Assembly (NCBI GenBank): GCA_007136565.1
Contig: SLGS01000153.1
Span: forward strand, 1-20,869
Direction: 5' to 3'
Length of the DNA stretch: 20,869 bases
DNA from: Clostridia bacterium
Lineage (GTDB): Bacteria > Bacillota > Sulfobacillia > SLMV01
The translations under genes and the position numbers were made by a program. Below are positions 15,046 through 20,869 of this stretch, in pieces; positions within the stretch are counted from its first letter, which is position 1; every line of letters starts with the position of its first letter. The notes beneath the pieces were generated by a model, which did not search any database, had not been told where the DNA came from, and saw only the letters and a list, made by a program, of their open reading frames with translations.

Positions 15046-16302
15046 ATGGATCAAGGTGAAGATTTAGCATTTTCATCGATGGGGGCTGGGTCGATGCCAT
15101 TCTATACATACCAGGTTCTCGACGGTTCGGGGCAATTGCACTCGGGTAAGATCGAGGCCGACGGAGAATCCGCGGCGGTTGGGCGCCTCCGGCGCCTGGG
15201 GTACACCGCCCTGGAGGTTCGGGAGATCAAGGAGTCGCCCCTCAAGGGCCTTTTCAAGATCAAGAAATCTGTAGGGCTCGGAGATCTGAGCCTCTTCAGT
15301 CGCCAGCTGGCGGCGATGTTGAACGCGGGGATACCCCTAATCAGGACCCTGCACGCCCTGGCGGATCAGGCGCCGAACCCGACGCTTCGTGCCGCACTAG
15401 CCGAGATAGCCTCCAGCGTCGAGAGCGGAGTCAGTTTCTCCGAATCGCTGAGGGCTTATCCGGACATATTCACCTCGATGTACGTCGATATGGTCAGGGC
15501 CGGGGAGGTCGGAGGTAACCTGGTCGATGTGCTGGGCCGGTTGTCGGACCAGATGGACAAGGATAAGAGCCTGCGCGACAATATCAAATCCGCCACCTTC
15601 TACCCCCTGGTGGTCATCGCCTTCGCCGTCGTGATCATGGTTGCCATGTTGCTTTTCATAGTCCCGGTCTTCACTGGCATGTTCCCCGCCGACGCGCAGT
15701 TGCCGCTGCCGACGCGGATAATCGTCGGTCTTTCGGAATCATTCCAAAGTTACTGGTACATATACTTGCTGACGGTGGTCGGTATAGTCCTGGCCGTTCG
15801 ACTTTACCTGGCCAGCGAGTCGGGTGCGCGGGCATGGGATAACCTCAAGTTCAAGTTGCCGGTATTCGGTCCGATATTCCACAAGACCACCCTGGCGAGA
15901 TTGTCGAGAACTCTTTCAACCTTGCTCTCGGGCGGTATTCCGATGCTGCAGGCCCTGGAGACCTCGGGACCCACCTCGGGTAGCATCAGGATGACCGAGG
16001 TCATGCAGGACGCCGCCGCTCGCATCCAGGAGGGACAAAGCCTTTCCGAGCCCCTGAGAAAGAGCGATTTGTTCCCGCCGATGGTTACCATAATGGTGTC
16101 CGTCGGTGAGGAGACCGGTGAGCTCTCGTCGCTTCTGAACCGCGTCGCGGAGTTTTACGAGGACGAGGTGGCCACGATAACCAAGGGCCTGACCAGCCTC
16201 ATCGAGCCGATACTTCTCATCTTCGTGGGTGGCATGGTCGGTGCCATGGTCATAGCCCTGTATTTGCCGATGTTCACCGTCATCACCCAGATCGGAGGCT
16301 GA
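15046..16302 (+). CDS. pilC: Type IV pilus / type II secretion inner-membrane platform protein PilC
   Basis: A 418-residue polytopic platform protein of the PilC/GspF family that couples the assembly ATPase to pilin insertion. Two T2SSF domains are evident at about residues 82-205 (FSRQLAAMLNAGIPLIRTL, then MVRAGEVGGNL) and 285-410 (LSRTLSTLLSGGIPMLQAL, then MVSVGEETGELSSLL), the classic internal duplication. Three transmembrane helices lie at about 185-209, 237-255 and 386-410. ATG 15046 follows GAGGAATA; ATG 15094 would give the more usual MPFYTYQVLDGSG opening. No assembly or retraction ATPase gene adjoins it in this window. The next gene begins within a few to 92 bases depending on its start. 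Confidence 0.95.
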   Translation: MDQGEDLAFSSMGAGSMPFYTYQVLDGSGQLHSGKIEADGESAAVGRLRRLGYTALEVREIKESPLKGLFKIKKSVGLGDLSLFSRQLAAMLNAGIPLIRTLHALADQAPNPTLRAALAEIASSVESGVSFSESLRAYPDIFTSMYVDMVRAGEVGGNLVDVLGRLSDQMDKDKSLRDNIKSATFYPLVVIAFAVVIMVAMLLFIVPVFTGMFPADAQLPLPTRIIVGLSESFQSYWYIYLLTVVGIVLAVRLYLASESGARAWDNLKFKLPVFGPIFHKTTLARLSRTLSTLLSGGIPMLQALETSGPTSGSIRMTEVMQDAAARIQEGQSLSEPLRKSDLFPPMVTIMVSVGEETGELSSLLNRVAEFYEDEVATITKGLTSLIEPILLIFVGGMVGAMVIALYLPMFTVITQIGG

Positions 16303-16394
16303 TCCCACTGGAGCGGAGAAAGGGCGGGAAACTCAACCTGGATGGTGCCCACGCCCTATACCTCGAGGAGCCGGGCGAGGAAACCCTCCGAGAC

Positions 16395-17033
16395 GTGATG
16401 GATACCGGCCGTGGACTCATATATCATTTCGCGCGCATGTATACGCGCGATCATCCCTCCGACGACATGATACAGGCGGGGTACGAGGGCCTGATAAAGG
16501 CCCTGAATCGCTTCGACCCCGGCAAGGGCGCCAGCTTTACCACCTACGCCTCCCACCTGATCAGGGGAGAGATTCGACATTACCTGAGGGACGAAGCCTC
16601 ATTCTATCGTCCCGGTTGCCTCGTCGATCTGCAAAGCAGGGTGGAGCGGTACATCGATGAACAGACGATGATAAACGGTGAACCCCCGGACGTGCCCACC
16701 ATCGCCGAGGCCCTCAACGTTCGCGAGGACGGTGTGGTAGAGGTCATGCGGTCCGGGTTGGTGCCCTTGGACTCGGTGGACCTCTCCAAGGTGAGGAGCC
16801 TTCGCTACGAATCCTTCCGCCTGCCCCTGGAAGATCGGGTCACCCTCGATCAGGCGATACAGGGCCTAAGCGAGATACAAAGACGTGTAGTCGACCTACT
16901 ATTTTACCGCGACATGACGCAGCAGGAGGCCGCGGACGAGCTCGGCACGAACCAGCGCCAGATCTCTCGCATAATGCACCGGAGCCTGGCGAGCCTTTAC
17001 GAACTATTCGAGGGGAGCGATGGCGGGCCGTAA
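16395..17033 (+). CDS. Alternative RNA polymerase sigma factor (sigma-70 family, group 3-like)
   Basis: A sigma-70-family protein, 212 residues from GTG 16395. Region 2 is clear (SDDMIQAGYEGLIKALNRFD, then SFTTYASHLIRGEIRHYLRD). A shorter region 3 (DVPTIAEALNVREDGVVEVM) follows, then region 4 with its helix-turn-helix (MTQQEAADELGTNQRQISRI). It resembles the SigB/SigF/SigG group rather than housekeeping or ECF factors. The frame stays open upstream through plausible coding sequence (LEEPGEETLRDVMDTGRGL) to CTG 16308, which has GGAGG nine bases upstream; no ATG, GTG or TTG lies between. The real N terminus may thus be 29 residues longer. It sits between pilC and pilM on the same strand, suggesting control of pilus or related genes. 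No anti-sigma gene is visible. Confidence 0.9.
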   Translation: MMDTGRGLIYHFARMYTRDHPSDDMIQAGYEGLIKALNRFDPGKGASFTTYASHLIRGEIRHYLRDEASFYRPGCLVDLQSRVERYIDEQTMINGEPPDVPTIAEALNVREDGVVEVMRSGLVPLDSVDLSKVRSLRYESFRLPLEDRVTLDQAIQGLSEIQRRVVDLLFYRDMTQQEAADELGTNQRQISRIMHRSLASLYELFEGSDGGP

Positions 17034-17106
17034 CCGCCCGGGGCTTCCTTCGATGGAGACCGTGAATGACTTGTAGACCGAGGTATTGGGTTGGGAGTTG
17101 AGGGCC

Positions 17107-18120
17107 ATGGGTTTATTGGGAAGGTCAGCCGCAATAGGATTGGAGCTGGACACGGGCGCCGTGCGCGTCGCCTCCGTGTCCGGTGGATCGAGCCGACCCG
17201 CGTTGAACTCCGTCGGTTCGGTGGAAATCCCGGAACAGGCGGTAATTGCCGGTGTTGTGGAGGATCGGGACATGGTGGCGGGCGCTCTCAGGGAACTTTG
17301 GAACAAGGCGAAGATCGGGAACAGGACCGTAATCCTCGGGATGTCCACGCCCGGCATGCTGATGCGTTCTACCGCTTTCCCGAAGGTTCCCGAGGATCGC
17401 CTGGAGCAGGCGGTGCACCTGCAGGCCGGGGATTACTTCCCCATCCCCATGAATCAACTGGTTATGGACTTCTCGGTTCTCGGCGAGACCGAGACCGAGG
17501 AGGGTGCAGCGCTGGAACTATTGATGGTGGCGGCCCGCAGGGAACAGCTGGGTAAGAACCTCGATTGCCTACGAGACGCCGGTCTCAGATGCGATGTCAT
17601 CGACGCTTCGCCGCTGGTGCTCGGCAGGAACTTACCCTCGGATATCGGGGACGAGACCGTGGTCGTGGCCGATATAGGTAACGGGTTGACCAGCCTGCTG
17701 GTGGTCGACGGAAAAGTACCCAGGTTCGCCCGGGTTCTCCAGGTGTCCCTGGAATCCTACGCCGACGAACTGGGAGTACCCCTGGCGGAAATACCCCTGG
17801 ATGGTGAAGGGGGACCCGATGTGCTCGGGGTATCCGAGTCGTGGGCACTAAGGGTTTCCGATGAGATCAATTCCTCGGTCAACTACTTCGTCGGGCAGAA
17901 CGACGGCGCCTCCGTCGATAGCCTGTACATCGGGGGTAGAGGCTCGAGGGTGCCGGGGCTCGAACGTTTCCTGGTGGAACAAATGGATATGCCGGTGCAG
18001 CGGATTAATTCGGCGGAGGGGCTGGCCAATGTCAGGGCCAAAAACTTCGACCCGGAGGCCGGCGGTGCGGATTACTCCGTGGCCATAGGTCTCGCCCTGC
18101 GCGGCTTGGAGGAGGTGTGA
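17107..18120 (+). CDS. pilM: Type IV pilus assembly protein PilM (actin-like ATPase)
   Basis: A 337-residue cytoplasmic actin-fold protein that binds the N-terminal tail of PilN and forms the inner-membrane alignment subcomplex. Phosphate-binding motif 1 is IGLELDTGAVRVASV at about 10-24. The family segment EQAVHLQAGDYFPIPMNQLV with MDFSVLG follows at about 105-130. Motif 2 is VVADIGNGLTSLLVV near 186-200 and the adenosine motif is YIGGRGSRVPGLE near 273-286. Start ATG 17107 has GGGAG nine bases upstream; a TTG at 17086 is in frame. It ends inside the ribosome binding site of pilN. The 73-base gap to the sigma gene shows no terminator. Confidence 0.92.
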   Translation: MGLLGRSAAIGLELDTGAVRVASVSGGSSRPALNSVGSVEIPEQAVIAGVVEDRDMVAGALRELWNKAKIGNRTVILGMSTPGMLMRSTAFPKVPEDRLEQAVHLQAGDYFPIPMNQLVMDFSVLGETETEEGAALELLMVAARREQLGKNLDCLRDAGLRCDVIDASPLVLGRNLPSDIGDETVVVADIGNGLTSLLVVDGKVPRFARVLQVSLESYADELGVPLAEIPLDGEGGPDVLGVSESWALRVSDEINSSVNYFVGQNDGASVDSLYIGGRGSRVPGLERFLVEQMDMPVQRINSAEGLANVRAKNFDPEAGGADYSVAIGLALRGLEEV

Positions 18121-18122
18121 CG

Positions 18123-18731
18123 ATGGTAAGAATCAACCTGCTCCCGCCCGAGATTATCGAGGCGCGAAATCGCCGCCGCCGTTCGTTGAAAATAATGTCG
18201 GCGGTGGGCGTCGGGATCCTGGCGCTGGGAGCCGTGTTCGCCTTCCTCCTCGTCGATTCCTGGGGATTGAAGGATGAACTGACGGATCTCGAGGTTGAAA
18301 GAATCGCCCTCGAATCCGAGATCAGAGAATACGAACACTACGAGGAGATCCAGGCGGAAGTCGATGCAAAACTGGAGATCGCCAACGCCGCCATGGGGCG
18401 GATGCAGTACTGGCCCACGGTTCTGACCGAGATCGGAACGTTCATCCCCCAGAGGGTATGGTTGACGGATCTCGCTCTCAATTATCCGCACACCAACGGG
18501 GAGGCCGAGGTGGGTGGTTCCGTATTGTTTAGGGGGCTGACCTACGATCATCCCCAGACCGCACAGTGGCTCAAGCGGCTCGAGGGTATCGAGCAACTGG
18601 CCGATGCCCGGTGCAGGTTCTCCGCGGAAACGGTTCACAGGGACGTGCAACTGGTTTCCTTCGAGTTGAACAGCAAATTGCATCCCGGTCCCGAGTACGA
18701 TCCCATGGCGGATAGGAGTGATTCCCGTTGA
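18123..18731 (+). CDS. pilN: Type IV pilus assembly protein PilN
   Basis: A 202-residue bitopic inner-membrane protein. The N-terminal MVRINLLPPEI is the conserved PilM-binding motif (INLLP) of PilN. It is followed by a basic stretch (RNRRRRSLK), one transmembrane helix at about 21-44 and a coiled coil with alternating Leu and Glu at about 46-80. The periplasmic or extracytoplasmic ferredoxin-like domain covers the rest (PTVLTEIGTFIPQRVWLTDL). ATG 18123 has GGAGG seven bases upstream, within the end of pilM. It overlaps pilO by four bases (TTGA). PilN dimerises with PilO. Confidence 0.92.
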   Translation: MVRINLLPPEIIEARNRRRRSLKIMSAVGVGILALGAVFAFLLVDSWGLKDELTDLEVERIALESEIREYEHYEEIQAEVDAKLEIANAAMGRMQYWPTVLTEIGTFIPQRVWLTDLALNYPHTNGEAEVGGSVLFRGLTYDHPQTAQWLKRLEGIEQLADARCRFSAETVHRDVQLVSFELNSKLHPGPEYDPMADRSDSR

Positions 18732-19264
18732 CCACCAGGGCGATGGATAGATCCGTAATCCTACTAATCGTACTTGCCGTCATCGCCGTATTGGCCCTCG
18801 GGTTCTTCATCTACCGCCAGGTCGGCATCAGGGCCGATCTCCTCGAGAGTATAGAGGTCGAGGAGGCGAACGTGGCCGCGGCCAAGACTCGACTGGACTA
18901 CCTCCAAGACCTCGCTGCGAGGAGCGACGAGATGGAGGAAAGTCTCGAGATCATGTCGAGGTTGATTCCGGACGAACCCCTCGAGGACGAGCTGATAGTA
19001 CAGCTCAGCGCGGAGGCGGAGGCCGTCGACATCGGGCTCATACAGATCCGTTTCGACGAGCGTTCCGAAGGGGAGGGCTACGTGGAGATGCCCATTAACC
19101 TCTCCTTCGAGGGACGATACCTACAGGCGATCGAATTGCTCAAGTCGCTCGCGGATTCCGAACGGGGCATCCGCATAGATGACATTCGCATGGGCCGCGG
19201 TAGCGAGGATCTGCCCTTCCTCAGCATTACGGTCCGAGGGAGTGTTTTCTATGCCGGCAATTAG
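18728..19264 (+). CDS. pilO: Type IV pilus assembly protein PilO-like
   Basis: A 178-residue bitopic protein of the PilO/GspM type. It has one transmembrane helix at about residues 9-28 (VILLIVLAVIAVLALGFFIY), a coiled coil at about 33-75 and a C-terminal ferredoxin-like domain (LIPDEPLEDELIVQLSAEAE, then INLSFEGRYLQAIELLKSL). Start TTG 18728 overlaps the pilN stop and is nine bases after AGGAG; ATG 18743 is an alternative. Assignment rests on architecture and its position after pilN, since PilO proteins diverge strongly in sequence. Confidence 0.85.
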   Translation: MTTRAMDRSVILLIVLAVIAVLALGFFIYRQVGIRADLLESIEVEEANVAAAKTRLDYLQDLAARSDEMEESLEIMSRLIPDEPLEDELIVQLSAEAEAVDIGLIQIRFDERSEGEGYVEMPINLSFEGRYLQAIELLKSLADSERGIRIDDIRMGRGSEDLPFLSITVRGSVFYAGN

Positions 19265-19277
19265 GAGGAGTACTATC

Positions 19278-20312
19278 ATGAACTTATCGCAGAAGAAATG
19301 GCGGTTGCTCGACAAGATCGTGGCCGTTTGCGTTCTTGGGATCCTGGTCGGAGCGGCTTTTGGAATAATATCCGCTCATCCCGGCAATGCCGGAGCCTCC
19401 GACGATCCCAACGAAGGCCAGGCACCCTCCGGTGACCCCTTCGAACCCCCGGAGGATTTCGAATCCGCCGTTGTGGTCGACGGTGAGGATCGAGAAGAAC
19501 CCCTCTACCTGAGGCGTTATGACCTGCAACATATCGATCCAGATACACTGATGCCGTTGATATCGGGCTTGGGCATCGACGTCAGGACCGTGAGAGTCGA
19601 CGCTAACCGGAGGACGATCTGGGCGCGGGGAACCGGTAAGTCACTTTGGCAACTGGGCGAATTGATCACCGCCGTGGATAGGGCGGAGAACAAACTGTCC
19701 ATAGGTTACGCATCGATAGTCACCGAGCACATTACCCCGTCCAGGATGATAGCTCATCTTTCCGAGGTCGGGCTGTCGCCGGATAGGTACATAACCGTGG
19801 GACGAACCCTCATGATATTCGATCGGGCCTTGTTGGACAGATGGAGCGAGGTCGTGGATCTTGCAAGTCGGGTAGATACCCCGGCTTCACGGGACTCCAG
19901 GGTATTCATCTACACCCTCAGGAACACCGCGGGGGAAGATGCCGCGGAACGTTTGAATACCATCGGGTTCTCCGATGTCCAAACCCAGACGTTCAATTAT
20001 CCCGAGCTGAGCAAGGAGATCATGGTTATCTGTCCCCCGGAGGTATATGATGAGGTTGTAGAAGCACTGGCCACCATAGATACGATTCGCCGCAGGGTCA
20101 GGGTGCCGTTGATCACCGTCAGTGGAGATAATGCCCGGCGCCAGCTCGAGGCCAGGCGTACCCTATTGAGTCAATTGAGTGGGGTTCCCGAGGGTAGTAT
20201 GCACATATCCGACAATATTTCGGGTAATATAAATAGTCCGGAGTATGTGCTTTGGGTTGAGGAGTCGCCGGAGGTCGTGAAACAGCTGGAGGCGTTGTTG
20301 AACAGGCTGTAA
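19278..20312 (+). CDS. Membrane-anchored protein with repeated secretin-N (NolW)-like modules
   Basis: A 344-residue protein with one N-terminal transmembrane helix or uncleaved signal at about 12-33, an acidic Pro/Gly linker (35-74) and then about four alpha/beta modules. Modules at 76-136 (LYLRRYDLQHIDPDTLMPLI, then VDANRRTIWARG) and 208-268 (VFIYTLRNTAGEDAAERLNT, then KEIMVICPPEVYDEVVEAL) have the pattern of secretin N1/NolW domains: a strand, a helix, a strand with a turn, then a final helix. Segments 143-200 and 276-343 look like diverged copies. No secretin pore domain is present, so it is not a complete PilQ. It lies in the place where pilP and pilQ usually follow pilO. ATG 19278 has AGGAGGAG seven bases upstream. 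Module assignment is by eye. Confidence 0.7.
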   Translation: MNLSQKKWRLLDKIVAVCVLGILVGAAFGIISAHPGNAGASDDPNEGQAPSGDPFEPPEDFESAVVVDGEDREEPLYLRRYDLQHIDPDTLMPLISGLGIDVRTVRVDANRRTIWARGTGKSLWQLGELITAVDRAENKLSIGYASIVTEHITPSRMIAHLSEVGLSPDRYITVGRTLMIFDRALLDRWSEVVDLASRVDTPASRDSRVFIYTLRNTAGEDAAERLNTIGFSDVQTQTFNYPELSKEIMVICPPEVYDEVVEALATIDTIRRRVRVPLITVSGDNARRQLEARRTLLSQLSGVPEGSMHISDNISGNINSPEYVLWVEESPEVVKQLEALLNRL

Positions 20313-20324
20313 CCGTGACCGGCG

Positions 20325-20344
20325 GGTCTATTACAATCTAGACC
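20325..20344. repeat. Small inverted repeat after the secretin-N-like gene
   Basis: GGTCTA (20325-20330) and TAGACC (20339-20344) form a 6-base stem around an 8-base loop, twelve bases after the stop codon. There is no T tract; it may be a weak terminator or a processing hairpin at the end of the pilC-pilO operon. Confidence 0.35.
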
Positions 20345-20380
20345 TATCACAGACATAAAGGACTACGTGAGGCGCCAAGA

Positions 20381-20389
20381 TGGTATAAT
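20381..20389 (+). promoter_or_regulatory. Extended -10 promoter for the prepilin gene
   Basis: TGGTATAAT at 20381-20389 is a perfect TATAAT with the TGn extension. No good -35 is seen at 16-18 bases upstream. Transcription would start near 20396, leaving a leader of about 158 bases before the prepilin ATG. Confidence 0.6.
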
Positions 20390-20395
20390 GATGCT

Positions 20396-20553
20396 ATCGG
20401 GTGTTAATGTAGTTAATCGAAGGTTTCGGTTGAGTCAAGAATAACGTGAAGCCTAACTGGGGTGGATGCGAGGGAAGCGCCATCTGTACGAAAATCTGTT
20501 AGGCGTGAATCTATGAGTGATTACTGTATTGCTCAGCAGAAAGGGGGATCAAA
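20396..20553 (+). other. Long leader of the prepilin gene with inverted repeat
   Basis: This AT-richer untranslated stretch contains GCCTAAC (20451-20457) and GTTAGGC (20498-20504), a perfect 7-base stem closing a 40-base interior. The interior can form a smaller hairpin (GATG with CATC, and CG with CG). CGTGAA also recurs near each arm. It could be a structured regulatory RNA. It does not match the class I c-di-GMP riboswitch or T-box consensus, and no terminator is obvious. Confidence 0.4.
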
Positions 20554-20869
20554 ATGTATCGTCGGCTACTTGGGAAGAATTCGGGCTTGGCAATACCTGG
20601 AACCATGATGGTTCTGGTGATTATGACAGTACTTGGGGTCAGTCTATGGAGCATCGGACACACCGAAAGAGTTCAGGTTGATAGACTGGAGAAATCAGTA
20701 CAGGCACATTTCTTGGCGAGGTCAGGTGTTGAATCCGTCGCGGAGTATTTTGCTGATTCAGAAAATGCTAAGACAATATCATCATATATTGGACAATCCT
20801 CGTCTCCGGTTGAGATTGGTCCCGGTCGTTTCACTGTGAGTTTGTCGGTCTTAGCGGAAGAAGAGGGCA
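20554..20869 (+). CDS. PilX-like type IV prepilin / pilus assembly protein, 5' part
   Basis: The gene runs off the window; 105 residues are visible. The short basic leader MYRRLLGKNSG is followed by a hydrophobic helix at about 12-33 (LAIPGTMMVLVIMTVLGVSL) and then ARSGVESVAEYF, the pattern of PilX N-terminal domain proteins. Prepilin peptidase could cut after Gly11; the residue five after the cut is Gly rather than the Glu of major pilins, as is common in this family. ATG 20554 is preceded by AAAGGGGGAT. Codon use is clearly AT-richer than in all upstream genes (for example ATA, TCA, ACA, GTT). It is probably a minor pilin or a pilus-tip component of the system encoded upstream. Confidence 0.8.
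   Translation, partial: MYRRLLGKNSGLAIPGTMMVLVIMTVLGVSLWSIGHTERVQVDRLEKSVQAHFLARSGVESVAEYFADSENAKTISSYIGQSSSPVEIGPGRFTVSLSVLAEEEG

Noticed and set aside
19278..20312. Calling this gene PilQ (secretin)
   Set aside because: The pore-forming secretin domain is absent; only N-domain-like modules are visible.
20396..20553. Known c-di-GMP riboswitch in the prepilin leader
   Set aside because: The conserved class I core was not found, and I cannot fit the class II pseudoknot by eye.
1..20869. CRISPR arrays, tRNA or rRNA genes, insertion sequences, phage genes
   Set aside because: No regularly spaced repeats, no cloverleaf or rRNA signatures and no transposase or integrase motifs were seen on either strand.

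Overview
The window is a GC-rich stretch of a bacterial chromosome, and every convincing gene lies on the + strand. Gene content and order point to Bacillota (Firmicutes). The series rarA, Rrf2 regulator, cysteine desulfurase, iscU/nifU, mnmA, alaS, ireB, ruvX, DUF1292, mltG, yqeG is a classic Bacillota neighbourhood. A tRNA-Ala T-box leader precedes alaS, and IreB and DUF1292 are proteins mostly confined to this phylum. High GC together with Gram-negative-style pilus parts (PilM, PilN, PilO and secretin-N-like modules) would suit a deep-branching clostridial or Limnochordia-like lineage, but the exact taxon is inference.

Region 1 (1-4155) holds the 3' part of rarA and a 1027-residue signalling protein. 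That protein has three PAS domains, a GGDEF diguanylate cyclase domain with an intact motif and inhibitory site, and a C-terminal HD-GYP-like domain that has lost expected metal ligands. Region 2 (4253-7735) is an iron-sulfur and thio-tRNA operon. It has a strong-looking promoter with an overlapping palindrome, then an Rrf2/IscR-type regulator with three cysteines, IscS, IscU, MnmA (which uses IscS sulfur for tRNA 2-thiouridine) and a small two-helix membrane protein. Region 3 (7771-13594) begins with an extended -10 promoter and the alanine T-box (specifier GCC, antiterminator, terminator). It continues through alaS, ireB, a rhomboid protease, ruvX, DUF1292 and mltG in a tightly packed, often overlapping operon. 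Region 4 (13595-14930) starts with about 500 bases in which I find no supported gene, only palindromes, followed by the yqeG phosphatase and a small unknown ORF.

Region 5 (15046 to the end) is a type IV pilus-like assembly cluster: pilC, an alternative sigma factor gene, pilM, pilN, pilO and a membrane-anchored protein made of secretin-N/NolW-like modules but lacking a secretin pore. After an AT-richer leader with its own extended -10 promoter comes the start of a PilX-like prepilin gene that runs off the window. No PilB/PilT ATPase, PilD peptidase or PilQ pore is visible here. The most unusual points are the sigma factor inside the pilus cluster (with an apparent CTG or hidden N-terminal start), the pore-less secretin-N protein, the abrupt composition shift and folded leader before the prepilin, and the degenerate HD-GYP domain. 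Together they hint at a dedicated, possibly c-di-GMP-linked, pilus regulon; that link is inference only.
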